Source of the DNA: Heliopora coerulea
Taxonomy: Eukaryota; Cnidaria; Anthozoa; Scleralcyonacea; Helioporidae
Direction of reading: 5' to 3'
Assembly: GCA_030142905.1 (NCBI GenBank)
Contig: JASJOG010000620.1
Coordinates: 22,735-86,734 of the forward strand
Length of the DNA stretch: 64,000 nt
This document shows, piece by piece, positions 50,506 through 64,000 of the stretch. Under the pieces are notes generated by a model. It had not been told where the DNA came from. It made no database searches and saw only the letters and a program-made list of their open reading frames with translations. Made by a program: the position numbers and the translations under genes. Numbering within the stretch: the first letter of the stretch is position 1; every line of letters begins with the position of its first letter.

Positions 50506-53500
50506 GATGAGTTTGAAAAGCTTGTAGAACAAATCGTCGAATCAACGAAATTCGATTTGTTTTATGATGTTTGGGTGGAAAAGACCATTTTAGAAGCATT
50601 GGGTGAGTTTAGCACACGTATTTGGATTTCACTTGTTTCTAGCTATACTTATGGCTTTTAACGTATAAGGTTTAAGGACCAGATTTGAGCACGTTGCCAT
50701 ACTTTCTAAAATACGACACCAAACCATGAACTAACGCTTTTATCCTGTTGCCTGACCCAAAAAGATCATTTTACAAACAATGGCCAAGTTTGGCTAACAT
50801 TCGACAAATGCATCTAACTTAAGCCACAACCGTTAAACTGTTCCTTTCACTAATCGTCTTATCTCGTCGAGATAGAGCACTTATGGCGAGCTTCAGAAAC
50901 TTTGAGAGCAAGTCGTCGAATCCACGAAATTCGGTTTGTTTTATGATATTTGGGTGGAAAAGACCATTTTAGAAACATTCGGTTAGTTTAGCACACCTAT
51001 TTGGTTTTCACCTTCTTAAAGCTATACTTATGGCTTTTAACGTATAAGGCCTATGGAACAGATTTATGGACATTGCCATATTTCTTAAATAGGACTCCAA
51101 TCAATGAACTAACGCTTTTATCCTCTTGCGTGTCCCAAAAAGATCATTTTACAAGCATTGGCGAAGTTTGGCAAACTTTCGACAAATGCAACTAACTCAA
51201 GCCACAAACGTTACACTGTTCCTTTTACTAATCGTCTTATCTCGTACGGCTTATACTTACGGCTTTTAACGTATAAGGCCTATGGAACAGAATTGTGGAC
51301 TTTGGCATATTTTCTAAAATACGACTCCAATCCATGAACTAACGCTTTTATCATCTTGCGTGACCCAAAAAGATAATTTTAAAACCTTTGGCGAAGTTTG
51401 GCAAACTTTCGACAGATACAACTTCTTCAAGCCACAACCGTTACACTGTTCTTTTCAATAATCGTCATATCTCGTCGAGATAAAGCGTTTTTTACGAGTT
51501 TCAGCAACTTTGAGAGCAAGTCGTCGAATCGACGAAATTCGATTTGTTTTATGATTATCGCGTGGAGAACAACGTTTTAGAAGAATTGGGTGAGTTTAGC
51601 ACACGTATTTTGTTTTCACCTGTTTCTAGCTGTAGTTATGGCTTATAACGTATAAGTCTTAAGGGACAGATTTCAGGACGTTGCCATATTTTCTAAAATA
51701 CGACTCCAATCCATCAACTAACGCTTTTATCCTGTTGCCTAACACGAAAAGATCATTTTACAAGCATTGGCGAAGTTTGGCAAACATTCGACAAATGCAA
51801 CTAACTCAAGTCACAACCGTTACACTGTTCCTTTCACTAATCGTCTTATCTCGTCGAGATAACGCGTTTTTGACGAGTTTGAAAAACTTTGAGAGCAAGT
51901 GGTCTAATCGACGAAATTCAGTTTTATGATATTTGGGTGGAAAAGACTATTTTAGAAGCATTGGGTGAGTTTAGCAGACGTATTTGGTTTTCACCTCTTT
52001 CTTGCTATACTTATGGCTTTTATAGAATAAGGCATTGGGGACAGATTTCAGGACATTGCCATATTTTCTAAAATACGACTCCAATCCATGAACTAACACT
52101 TTTATCCTGTTGCCTGACCTGAAAAGGTCATTTTAAAACTTTTGGCGAAGTTTGGCTAACATTCGACAAATGCAACTAACTCAAGCCACAACCGTTACAC
52201 TGTTCCTTTCACTAATCGTCTTATCCGTCGAGATAAAGCGTTCTTAACGAGTTTGAAAAACTTTGAGAGCAACTCGTCGAATCGACGAAATTCGGTTTGT
52301 TTTATTATGATCGCGTGGACAAGATCGCTTTAGAAGCATTGGGTGAGTTTAGCACACGTATTTGGATTTCACCTACTTCTACCTATACTTATGGCTGTTA
52401 ACGTATAAGGCATAGGGGACAAATTTGTGGACATTGCCATATTTTCTAAAATAGGATTCCAATCCAGGAACTAACGCTTTTATCCTCTTGCATGACCCAA
52501 AAAGATCATTTTACAAGCATTGGTGAAGTTTGGCTAACATTCGACAAATGTAACTAACTCAAGCCACAACCGTTACACTGTTCCTTTCACTAATCGTCAT
52601 ATCTCGTCGAGATAAAGCGTTTTTTGACGAGTTTCAAAAACTTTGATAGCAAAACGTCGAATTGACGAAATTTGATATGTTTTATAATGTTTGGGTGGAA
52701 AAGACAATTTTAGAAGCTTTGGGTGAGTTTAGCACACCTATTTGGTTTTCACCTCTTTCTAGGTATAGTTATGGCTTTTAACGTATAAGGCATAGGGGAC
52801 AGATTTGTGGACATTGCCATATTTTTTAAAATACGACTCCAATCCATGAACTAACGCTTTTATCATCTTGGGTGACCCAAAAAGTTCATTTTTATAAGCA
52901 TTAGCGAAGTATGGCAAATATTCGACCAATGCTACTAACTCAAGCTACAGCCGATACACTGTTCCTTTCACTAATCGTCTTATCTCGTCGAGATAAAGCG
53001 TTTTTTGACGAGTTTGAAAAAACTTTGATAGCAAGTCGTCGAATCGACGAAATTTGATTTGTTTTATGATGTTTGGGTGGAAGAGACCATTTTAGAAACA
53101 TTGAGTGAGTTTAGCAAACATATTTGGTTTTCACCTGTTTCTAATTATACTTATGGCTTATAACGTGTAAAGCTTAAGGGACAGATTTCAGGACATTGCC
53201 ATATTTTCTAAAATACGACTCCCATGCATGAACTAATGCTTTTATCCTCCCTTCTGACCCGAGAAGATCATTTTACAACAGTTGGCGAAGTTTGGCAAAC
53301 ATTCGACAAATGCAACTAACTCAAGCCACAACAATTACTCTGTTCCTTTCACTAATCGTCTTATCTCGTCGAGATAAAGCGTTTTTGACGATTTTGACAA
53401 ACTTTGAGAGCAAGTCGTCGAATCGACGAAATTCGATTTGCATTATGATGTCTGGGTGGAGAAGATCATTTTAGAAGCATTGGGTGAGTTTGGCACAAGT

Positions 53501-55150
53501 ATTTGGTTTTCAGCTCTTTCTAGCTATGCTTATGTCTTATAAATTATAAGGCGTAAGCGACAGATTTCAGGACATTGCCATATTTTCTAAAATACAACTC
53601 GAATCCATGAACTGATGCTTTTATCCTCTCTTCTGAACAGAAAAGATTATTTTGCAACAATTGGCGAAGTTGGGCAAACTTTCGACAAATGCAACCAACT
53701 CAAGCCATACCGTTACACTGTTCCTTTCAACCAATCGTCTAATCTCGTCGATATAAAGCGTTTTTAACGAGTTGGAAAAAATTTGAGAGCAAGTCGTCGA
53801 ATCGACGAAATTCGATTTGTTTTATGATTTTTGGGGTGAAAAGCACCATTTTAGAAGGATTGCGTGAATTTAGAACACGGATTTGGTTTTCACCATATTC
53901 TAGCTATACTTATAGCTAATAACGTATATGGCTTAAAGGACAGATTTCAGGACATTGTCATATTTTCTAAAATACTATTCTAATCCATGAAACAAACGCT
54001 TTTTATCCTCTAGTATGACCCAAAAAGATCATTTTACAACCATTGGCGAAGTTTTGCAAACTTTTGACAAAGGCAACTAGCTCAAGCCATACCCGTTACC
54101 ATGTTCCTTTCACTAATCGTCTTATCTCGTCGAGATAAAGCGTTTTAACGAGTTGGAAAAACTTTGAGAGCAAGTCACCGAATCAATGAAATTCGATTTG
54201 TTTTATGATGTTTGGGTGGAGAAGATAATTTTAGAAAGATTACATGAGTTTAGCACACATATTTGGTTTTCACCTGCTTCTAGCTATACTTATGTCATAT
54301 AACGTATAAGCCATAAGGGACAGATTTCAGGACATTGCCATATTTTCTAAAATACGACTCCAATCCATCAACTAACGCTTTTATCCTCTCTTCTGACCCG
54401 AAAAGATCATTTTACAACTATTCGCGAAGTTTAGCAAACATTCGACAAATGCAACTAACTTAAGCCATAACCGTTACACTGTTCCTTTCACTAATCGTCT
54501 TATCTCGTCGAGATAAAGCGTTTTTGACAAATTTGAAAAACTTTGAGAGCAAGTCGTCGAATCGACGAAATTCGATTTGTTTTATGATGATCGGGTGGAG
54601 AAGATCGTTTTAGAAACATGGGGTGAGTTTAGCACACGTATTTGTTTTCCACCTGCTTCTAGCTATACTTATGTCATATAACGTATAAGCCATAAGGGAC
54701 AGATTTCAGGGACATTGCCATATTTTCTAAAATACGACTCCAATCCATCAACTAACGCTTTTATCCTCTCTTCTGACCCGAAAAGATCATTTACAACCAT
54801 TGGCGAAGTTTAGCAAGCATTCGACAAATGCAACTAACTCAAGCCACAACCGTTACAATGTTCCTTTCACTAATCGTCTTATCTCGTCGAGATAAAGCGT
54901 TTTGACAAATTTGAAAAACTTTGAGAGCAAGTCATCGAATCGAGGAAATTCGATTTGTTTTATGATGTTGGGGTGGAGAAAATCATTTTAGAAGCATGGG
55001 GTGAGTTTAGCACACGTATTTGGTTTTCACCTGTTTCTACCTATACTTACGGCTTTTACGGTATAAGAATTAAGGAACAGATTTCAGGACATTGCCATAT
55101 TTTCTAAAATAATACTCCAATCCATGAACTAACGCTTTTATCCTCTCTTC
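50506..55150 (-). repeat. Satellite array, reverse block 1
   Basis: The same monomers read in the opposite direction (AAATTCGATTTGTTTTATGATG, shown here in part: TTTGTTTTATGATG), about twelve to thirteen copies, more diverged than blocks 1-3. No gene seen; the 60-80 aa frames repeat with the monomer. Confidence 0.88.
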
Positions 55151-57780
55151 CATGATCATTTTCACCCAAACATCATAAAAAACAATTTGACCATTTGCTC
55201 TCACGTTTTTAGAACTCGTCAAAAACGCTTTAACTCGTCGTGATATGACGATTAGTGAAAGGAACAGTGTAACGGTTGTGGCTTGAGTTAGTTGCATTTG
55301 TCGAATGTTTGCCAAACTTCGCCAAATGGTTGTAAAATGATCTTTTCGGGTCAGAAGAGAGATAAAAGCATTAGTTCATGGATTGGAGTAATAATTTAGA
55401 AAATATGGCAATGTCCTGAAATCTGTCGCTTAAGCCTCATACCTTAAAAGCCATAATTTAGCTAGAAACAGCAGAACACCAAATAGTTCTGCGAAACTCA
55501 CCCAATGCTTCTAAAATGATCTTTTCCACCCAAACATTACAAAACAAATAGAATTTCGTCGATTCGACGACTTGCTCATCAAAGTTTTTCAAACTCATGA
55601 AAAACGCTTTATCTCGTCGACGAAAGACGATTAGTGAAAGGAAGAGTGTAACGGTTGTGGCTTGAGTCAGTTGCATTTGTCGAAAGTTTGCCAAACTTCG
55701 CCAATGGTTGTAAAATGATCTTTTCGGATCAGGCTGATCAAAATGATCTTTTCGGAGGGTAAAAGCGTTAGTTCATGGATTGGAGTCGGGTTTTAGAAAA
55801 TATGGCAATGTCCTGAAATCTGTCGCTTAAGCCTTATACGTTATAAGCCATAAGTTTAGCTAGAAACAGGTGAAAACTAAATAGGTGTGCTAAACCCACC
55901 TAATGCTTCTAAAACGATCTTCTCCACCCGATCATCATAAAACAAATCGAATTTCGTCAATTCGACGATTTGCTCTCAAAGTTTTTCCAACTCGTCAAAA
56001 ACGCTTTATCTCGAAGAGATAAGCGATTAGTGAAAGGAACAGTGTAACGTTTGTGCCTTTCGTTAGTTGCATTTGTCGAATGTTTGCCAAACTTTTCCAA
56101 TGGTTGTAAAATAATCCTCTTGGGTAAGACAAGAGGATAAAAGCGTTAGTTCATGGATTGGAGTAGTATTTTAGATAATAAGGCAATGTCTTAAAAAATC
56201 TGCCCCTTATGCCTCATACGTTAAAAGGTATAAGAATAATTAGAATTGGGTGTAATAGCTTATAGGTGTGCGAAACTCACCCAATGACTTCTAAAATGAT
56301 CTTTTCCACCCAATCATCATAAAACAAATCGAATTTCGTCGATAACACGACTTGCTCTCAACGTTTTTCAAACTCGTCAAAAATGCTTTATCTGGACGAG
56401 ATAAGACGATTAGTGAAAGGAACAGTGTAACGGTTGTGGCTTGAGTTAGTTGCATTCGTCGAAAGTTTGCCAAACTTTGCCAAAGGTGTAAAATGGTCTT
56501 TTCGGGTCAGAAGAGAGGATAAAAGCGTTAGTTCATGGATTGGAGTCGTATTTTAGAAAATATGGCAATGTCCTGAAATCTGTCCCTTAAGCCTTATACT
56601 TTATAAGACATAAGTATAGCTAGAAACAGGTGAAAACCAAATACGTGTGCTAAAACGATCTTCTAAAACGATCTAAAAACGATCTTCTCCAAGCGATCAT
56701 CATAAAACAAATCTAATTTTGTCGATTCGACGACTTGCTCTAAAAGTTTTTCAAACTCGTCAAAAACGGTTTATCTCGACTAGATAAGACGATTAGTGAA
56801 AGGAACAGTTTAACGGTTAAGGCTTGTGTTAGTTGCATTTGTTGAATGTTTGCCAAACTTCGCTAATGGCTGTAAAATGATCTTTTCCGGTCGGACAAGA
56901 GGATAAAAGCATTAGTTCATGTACTGGAGTAATAATTTAGATATATGGCAATATCCTGAAATCTGTCCCTTAAGCCTTATACGTTAAAAGCCATAAGTAT
57001 AGCTAGAAAGAGGTGAAAACCAAATAGGTGTGCTAAACTCACCCAATGTTTCTAAAATGGTTTTTTTCACCCAAATATCATAAAAACAAACCCAATTTCG
57101 TCGATTCGACGACTTGTTCTCACAGTTTTTCAAACTCGTAAAAAACGCTTTATCTCGACAGGATAAGACGAATAGTGAAAGGAACAGTGTAACGGTAGTG
57201 GCTTGAGTAAGTTGTATTTGTCGAAAGTTTGACAAACTTCGCCAATACTTGTAAAAATGTTCTTTTTAGGTCAGAAGAGAGGATAAAAGCATTAGTTCAA
57301 TGATTGGAGTCTTATTTTAGAAAATATGTCAATGTCCTGAAATCTGTCCCCTATGCCTTATACGTTATAAGCCCATAAGAATAGCTAGGAACATGTGAAA
57401 CCAAATACGTGTGCTAAACTCAACCAATGCTTCTAAAACGATCTTCTCCAAGCGATCATCAAGACGATTAGTGAAAGAAACAGTGTAATGGTTGTGGCTT
57501 GGGTTGGTTGCATTTGTCGATTGTTTGCCAAACTCCGCTAATGGTTTTGAAATCATATTTTCGTGTCAGACAAGAAGATAAAAGCATTAGTTCATGGATT
57601 GGAGTAGTATTTTTGTAAATATGGCAATGTCTTAAAATCTTCCCCTTATGGTCATTCGTTGAAAGTGATAAGAATGGTTAGAATAGGGTGTATACCAAAT
57701 AGGTGTGCGAAACTCACCCAATGCTTTTAAAATGATCTTTTGCGCCCAAACATTATAAAACAAATCGAATTTTATAGAAA
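55151..57780 (+). repeat. Satellite array, forward block 4
   Basis: Returns to forward orientation after CTCTTCCATGATCATTTTC. About seven diverged monomers with several truncations (for example 55,735-55,760 and 56,655-56,690). No gene seen. Confidence 0.85.
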
Positions 57781-58620
57781 TTTTCACGGCAACTTGTCGA
57801 ATGGGTGAAATTTGATTTTTTTTTATAAAGTTTGAGTGGAAAACAATATTTAGAAGCATTCGGAAAGTTTCGCACAGCTATTTAGTTTTCCCCCAATTCC
57901 TATCCTTACTTAATAGTTTTAGGCGTATAACGCCTAAGAGGGCAATATCTAAACATTGCCATATCTTGTGAACCCCTGTTCGAATCAATGAACTTTTGAT
58001 TTTATTATCGTCTCTGACTCCAACACATCATTTTAGAACCATTGGCGAGTTTTGGCAAAGATTCGATAAGTGCAAGAAGTGCAGTCTCATTACTTTCACT
58101 ATTCGTTTTACTAATCGTCAAATCTCGAGTAGATAAATCGTTTTTTTTTGAGTGCGAAAAATTTTCACAGTAAATTTTTGAATGGATGAAATTGATTTGT
58201 TTTATGATGTTTGACTAGAAAATAACATTTTTGGAAGCATTGGTATATTTGGTCACAGCTATTTGGTTTTCACCAAATTCTAACCTTACTTACGGGTTTT
58301 AGGCGTATAACGCCTAAGAGGCCATTACTTAAACATTGCCCATATCTTCTGAAACACAGTTCGAATCAATGAACTTTTGATTTTATTATCGTCTCTGACC
58401 CAAACACATCATTTTACAACCATTGGCGAGATTTTACAAAGATTGGATACCTGCAAGGAAGTGCAGCCTCATTACTTTGACTGTTCGTTTTACAAATCGT
58501 CTTATGTCGACGAGATAAAACGTTTTTTTCGAGTTTGAAAAATTTTCACAGCAACTAGTCGAATAGATGAGTGCGGCTTCATTACTTTCACTGTTCGTTT
58601 TAGTAATCGTCTTATGTCGA
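57781..58620 (-). repeat. Satellite array, reverse block 2
   Basis: Diverged reverse-orientation monomers with a distinctive TTTTAGGCGTATAACGCC motif not seen in blocks 1-4. Interrupted by the LINE at 58,620. Confidence 0.8.
58584..58620. repeat. Possible LINE target duplication, 5' copy
   Basis: 37 bp beginning ACTTTCACTGTTCG, against 62330-62366 after the LINE tail, with about 4 mismatches. Because both are satellite, the match could instead be two monomers. Confidence 0.5.
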
Positions 58621-61600
58621 AGCAAAAGACCTGGCAAACCTAATCGCGCAACAACACCCAGTGGTCAATACCATGATGATTCTATATCCCTCAATGGCCA
58701 TCAATCCAAATCACCTAAGCATCGCCCTAAAGTTAGTACGGTTGGATATTCGATGCTTAAATTGATCTATCCTTCTATACTGAGGACGAACCTTAAGCAA
58801 AACGTTTGGGTTAAAACCTTTCCTGGTGCAAGGCTGGATGATATAGAATATTACATCAAACCAACGATTGCTACCGCTCCTGGATGCATAATCTTTCATA
58901 CTGGAACAAACGACGTAAAATATGAATCCCCACAGCCATTATGAAGAAACTCGGCACAATTGGGAAGCAAATCATGGACACTCCCTTCCAAACACAAAAT
59001 TAATCATCTCTCAACTGATAACACTTACAGACGAGCCTAATCTTGCAACCAAGATCTCTGAGGTAAACAAGAAAATAATTGAGGTATGTACAAACCAAAA
59101 CTGGGCAACTATATCTCACGATAACATCAAGGGTGACCTTCTTAACCCCTATGGAGTTCACTTAACCAGACAAGGAACTGCTACTTTGACCCGAAACTAT
59201 ATTAATTGTATTAAAAATCTAAGTTGAACTGCAAAATTACTCCATATTTCTGTTCAACACAGCTCCCCTTATACTCCTGAACCAGAAAGTATTACTAGCA
59301 GTAATTCTCCAACATTGCCTATACAAAATTCACCATCCGCAGTTCTCAAGGGTTTTAAAATAGGACACCTGAATATCACGAGTCTGATAAGGCATTTGGA
59401 TGTACTACTTGTCTATATGTTGGACAAACCTCTGGACATACTTACTATCAAGGAATCTAGATTAGATAGTTCAATTAACAGCCAGATGGTTGAGATACCT
59501 GGCTACGAAGTGATAAGAAAAGATCGTAATAGAAACGAAGGAGGAGTTGCAATCTACGTAAAGAGTAACGTTAATTTCATAAGGTGTGACGATTTAATAC
59601 CAACTAATATTGAGGCTGTCTGTATCGAAATTTTAAAGCCAAAAAATAAACCATTCCTCGTTGCAACTTGGTTTCGTCCACCTGATACTAAAATTGAACT
59701 ATTTCACGATTTTGAATTGTTTTTACAACAAGCCGACAACGATTGAAAAGAGCTTATAATAACCGGAGATATAAATTGCAATTTCTTACAATCCTACAAT
59801 ATCACTAAATAAAATGCTGGATCTCGTGGATATTTACCAGCTCCAGCAACATATTAAAAGTCCTACTAGGGTAACATTAACTTCTGCAACCCTTATAGAT
59901 GTAATTTTTCCACAAATTAACGAAAAAATTATGTGATGTAATTGTGGTAGCTTGGTTGATCTTGGGATCAATGATCACAATTTGGTCTACGTATGTAGGA
60001 AAGTTAGTATTCCTAAAGAGAAGTTTAAATTTGTCGAGTCTAGACAATTTAAACATTCAATAGGACGAGGTTTCAAGAAGATCTAAGGCATGCCTTCATA
60101 TCAATTAACACAATTTCAGACCCTAATCTTGCTTGGGAAACTTGGAAAAGAGAATTTTTGAAAGTCTCTGACAAACATGCCCCAATTAGACACCGCAGTC
60201 AGAAGCGAATATAAGCCTTGGCCTACCCAAGATATATGGAAGCTAAATTATCATAGAGATTACCTAAAACAAAAGGCAGTTAAACTAGGATCTTCTGTCT
60301 ACAACGAAGCTTATAACAAATGCAGAAATTATGTAAATCGTTTGACAAAAACAACTAAGTCTAATTATTACAACTCAAAATTACTTAATGCGATAAACAG
60401 CAAGGAAACCTGGAAAATTATTAATGAAATATCAAATCGACAATCTAAAACCACTACGATTAATAATCTACAAGTAGACGAAAACTATATAACCGGCGAC
60501 AAAAATATCGCTGAAACTTTTAATCAATACTTCTCCAATATCGGTCCCAATCTAGCAAATAACATACCAAGTAGTGGTTTCGATTCCTTGATCTATATGA
60601 CCCAGACACAAAACTTGTTTCACCTTACAACAATAACCCAAGAGGATTTGAAATGTACATTGAACCAAATGAAAATTAGCAAGTCAGCTGGACCTGACCA
60701 AGATTTCAGCAAAATTTCTAAAGGAAGCAGGTGATTCAATAATTGAGTCTGGTTTATATTTTCAATTTATCGTTAGAAACGGGGATTTTCCCGGAAGATT
60801 TGAAAGTAGTTTGTGTCTCACCTATTCACAAAGCTGGATCTAGATCTGATTGCGGAAATTATCGACCCATATCTTTTATTTCCGTAGTTTCAAAACTTAT
60901 TGAAAAAATCGTTTATAATCAATTATCCTCTTTCCTAGAAACTAACGAAATCATTATATCTCAGTAATCAGGCTTTCGGAAAAAACACTCGAGAGAGACA
61001 GCCCTTCTCATTCCACAAACCAGTGGTCTCGTCAACGGTGTTCTATTTTTTGATTTAAAAAAGGCGTTCGACACCGTTGACCATAACATACTTATATCCA
61101 AACTCAAAATTTATGGTTTGCATGGAACTGCTCTCCGGTGGTTTCAGTCATACATTCACAACCGTAAGCAAATTTGCAAAGTAAATCAAGCGATGACGGG
61201 AACGAAGACTGTAAGCTGCGGTGTACCGCAAGGGTCTAACCTTGGACCGCTACTGTTTTTACTATATATCAATGATTTGCCAAACTGTCTTAAAAAAACA
61301 AATGCGACCTTATTCGCCGATAACACTAACTTATCGTGCGAGGGAAGCAATTCTTTACAAATCGAAGAAAAACTTAACTCAGATCTTGAAAATGTCCATA
61401 AATGGTTGTTGTCAAACAATTAACTTTGAATAAAGAAAAGACCGAGTACATGATTATCGGATTACGACAAAGATTATCAAGTCTTCTCAGATAATGATCC
61501 TGTCTTAACGAAAATGCAAGAGACGATCAAACGAGTATCAAATAAAAAGGTGTTAGGTGTAATCATCGATGAACAGTTGAAATGGGACAAAACACAATGA

Positions 61601-62331
61601 AGGGAAATGCAAAACTATATCTAGAAATCTTAGCTTGTTAAAAAAAGTTAAACAGTTTGTACCTCAAGATACTTTAACCACCAGTATAATGCACTGGTGT
61701 TGCCCCATTTCAATTATTGTTCTACTGTATGGCATGATGGTAACAATTCCAATATAGATAAACTATTCAAACTGCAGAAGCGCGCAGCTACGATTATTAC
61801 TGGATCTACATATGAGATTTGGTCAGTCGAAATCTTTTAATAACTTAAAATGGTCTCCTGTCATCAATACTTTGAATCAACGTGAATCGATAATGATGTA
61901 CAAAATACGTAAGGGTTTAGCACCAAACTATTGGTCACAATTGTTCAACACATGTGATATCCACTATTATAACTTACGGAGTAATAACACCAATCTTATA
62001 TTAAATAAGCCAAAAACTAATTTCCTAAAGAGAAGATTTTCCTATATAGGAGCAGAGCGTTGGAACAGGTTAGATGAACATATAGTAAACAATATTAATA
62101 CAAAGACTTTGAAAACATTTAAAAATTTGTTAACCAACTGTGAATAGTTCACTTATTTTATTTGTAAATAGCTATGTATAGTTTGAAATAAAGGTATGTA
62201 ATATATTAGCTTAATTTTTATAAGTAGATATTTACACGGCCCTCTGAAAAGCATTTAAATAACATAATAATAATAATAATAATAATAACTAAATGATAAT
62301 AATAATTAAATAAAAAAATAATAATAATAAC
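58621..62331 (+). pseudogene. CR1/L2-type LINE retrotransposon, dead copy
   Basis: Three parts in order, broken by many frameshifts. (1) ORF1 (58,621-59,227) resembles an SGNH-hydrolase esterase: IIFHTGTNDV and a later NPYGVHLTRQG block, as in ORF1 of some CR1/L2 elements. (2) An apurinic-type endonuclease (59,315-59,750; LNITSLIRHLDVLL, IKESRLDSS, NEGGVAIYVK). (3) A reverse transcriptase (60,177-62,150; NYRPISFISVVSKL, FDTVDHNILISKL, GVPQGSNLGPLLFLLYINDL). The catalytic motif reads FADN instead of FADD, so the enzyme would be inactive even without the frameshifts. The 3' end is a TAA/AATAAT microsatellite, as expected for CR1/L2 tails. It is the only sign of a host-type retroelement here. 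Confidence 0.88.
62263..62331. repeat. TAA-type microsatellite at LINE 3' end
   Basis: Runs of ATAATAATA and AAATAAAAAAATAATAAT, typical of the 3' tail by which CR1/L2 elements prime. Confidence 0.8.
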
Positions 62332-63430
62332 TTTCACTGTTCGTTTTACTTATCGCCTTATCTCGACGAGATAAAGCGTCTTTTTTGGCTCGAAACATTT
62401 TCACAACAACTCATCGAAGGGATGAAATTTGATTTGTTTTATGATTTTTGAGTGGAAAACCAACATTTCAAAAGCATTGGGGAGGTTTGGCAGAGCTATT
62501 TGTTTTCACCTAATTCTAACCTTACTTATGACTTTTATGCGTATAACGCCTAAGAGGCCAATATCTAAACATGCCCATATCTTCTGAACTACTGCCCGAT
62601 CAATGAAGTTTTGATTTTATTATCGTCTCTGACCCAAACACATCATTTTAGAACATTGGCGAGGTTTGGCAAAGATTCGACAAGTGCAAGTAAGTGAAGC
62701 CTCATTACTTTCACTGTTTGTTTTACTAATCGTCTTATCTCGACGAGATAAAGCATTTTTTTCGAGTTTGAAAAATTTTCACCGCAACTTGTCGAATGGG
62801 TGAAATTTGATTTGTTTTGTGATGCTTGAGAGGAGAACAATATTTTAGAAGCGTTGGAAAAGTTTGGCAAAGCTATTTGATTTTCACCCAATTGTAACCC
62901 TACTTATGGCTTTTAGGCGTATAACGCCTAAAAGGCGAATTTCTAAATATTGCCATATCTTCTGAACCACTCCTCGAACAAATGAACTTTTGATTTTATC
63001 ATGTTCTCTGACCCAAACACATCACTTTAGAACCATTGGCGAGGTTTGCCAAAGATTCGATAAGTGTAGGTAAGCGCAGCCTCATTACTTTCCCTGTTCG
63101 TTTTACTAATCGTCTTATCTCGACGAGATAAAGCGTTTTTTTCGAGTTTAAAAAATTTTCACAGCTACTTTTCGAATGGATGAAATTTGATTTGTTTTAT
63201 GACATTTGAGTGGAAAACAACATTTTAGAAGCATTGGGAAAGTTTTGCACGGCTATTTAGTTTTCATCCAATTCTAACCTTACTTATGGCTTGCAAGCGT
63301 ATAACGCCTAAGAGGTCAATTTCTAAATATTGCCATATCTTCTGGACCACAGCTCGAATCAAAGAAGTTTACATTTTATTATATTATCTGACCCTCTGAC
63401 ATCATTTTAGAACCATTTGCGAAGTTTAGC
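62332..63430 (-). repeat. Satellite array, reverse block 3
   Basis: Continues reverse block 2 after the LINE, with the same GGCGTATAACGCC motif. About three monomers. No gene seen. Confidence 0.82.
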
Positions 63431-63469
63431 AGATGAATGAACAATGGGGCAGTTTGGCACAACCATTTA

Positions 63470-64000
63470 TATTAAAAGCTGTGCACACGTAACCGGCTTA
63501 AAACCGTGATACGCCTAAAACCCATAAAGTAGGGACTAGAATTATACCAAAACCATATAGGCGGACCAACTTTTCCAATGCTTCTAAAATGCTCTTTTCC
63601 ACCCCAAACATCATAAAACAAACCGAATTTGATAGATTCGATAAGTTGCTGTGAAAATGTTACAAAACTCGTGAAAAACTCTTTAAAATCAATAGTTCAT
63701 TTATTGAAGCAGCGGTTTAGAAAATATGGCAATGTTTAGAAATTGGCCTCTTAGGTGTTTTACGCTTAAAAGCCATAAGTAGGGTTAGAATGAGATCAAG
63801 ACCACATAGGTGTTTCCAACTTTCCTTAAGCTTCTAAAATGTTCTTTTCAATGCAAATATCATAAAACAAATCCAATTTGATTGATTCGACAAGTTGCCG
63901 TGAAAATTTTTCTGTCTCGTGAAAAACGTTTTTCTCGTTTAGATACGACCCATTATTGAAACAAACAGTGAAACTACTGAGGCTGCAGTTAGGTGCACTT
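63470..64000 (+). repeat. Satellite array, forward block 5
   Basis: Forward again after a short unique-looking junction (63,440-63,500, GCTGTGCACACGTAACCGG). The most diverged monomers in the window; array continues past the end. Confidence 0.78.

Noticed and set aside
58434..58637. 67-aa minus-strand frame before the LINE
   Set aside because: Spans the satellite-LINE boundary and reads satellite antisense.

Overview
The window looks like nuclear DNA of an AT-rich animal. It carries two Maverick/Polinton elements (protein-primed DNA polymerase B, chromodomain integrase, capsid genes, packaging ATPase), a CR1/L2-type LINE with an esterase-like ORF1, and long satellite arrays. A cnidarian-like host is a guess from this mix; the sequence does not fix the species. 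I see no single-copy host protein gene.

Layout. 1-5536: 23 tandem copies of a 242-bp unit, each holding a tRNA-like gene on the minus strand. 5537-5610: a short scrambled junction. 5611-64000: a dispersed satellite (monomers of about 348-379 bp, with a CTCGACGAG-centred imperfect palindrome) that fills all space not taken by mobile elements and switches strand at about 50.5, 55.15, 57.78 and 63.47 kb. Two Polintons have inserted into this satellite in opposite orientations: element A (11956-28958, 17.0 kb) and element B (34424-48781, 14.4 kb). Both begin with the same terminal bases (AGTAGTCTGTAA) and both have 6-bp target duplications that match 5 of 6. A dead LINE (58621-62331) sits in the satellite near the right end.

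Polinton gene plan (as in A). Minus block: polB; two small genes (one SAP/NUMOD1-like); four tiny membrane proteins; a phage-fibre-like repeat protein with a lectin-like C-terminus; a putative penton; and a large conserved unknown. A palindromic divergent promoter follows. Plus block: integrase; a membrane protein; the major capsid protein (MCP); the packaging ATPase; and a small conserved unknown. An acylated-type MGNCISS protein and a small zinc-ribbon gene lie at the far end on the minus strand. B has the same plan reversed, minus about 2.6 kb between fibre and polB. Each copy is broken in places. A keeps an intact integrase and ATPase. B keeps an intact MCP but has a mutated integrase. The set reads as a virion programme (capsid, penton, fibre, packaging motor) plus replication and integration, now decaying.

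The most unusual signal is a family of very small GC-rich double-hairpin inserts. The best-formed copies are exactly 30 bp: a 5-bp stem with a 3-nt loop, TGA, a 4-bp stem with a 3-nt loop, GAT. They sit in frame inside several Polinton genes. They differ in position between A and B, leave TG direct repeats at two sites, and keep pairing while the stem bases change. I know of nothing described for Polintons that matches; the nearest analogues in concept are the in-frame palindromic elements of Rickettsia.
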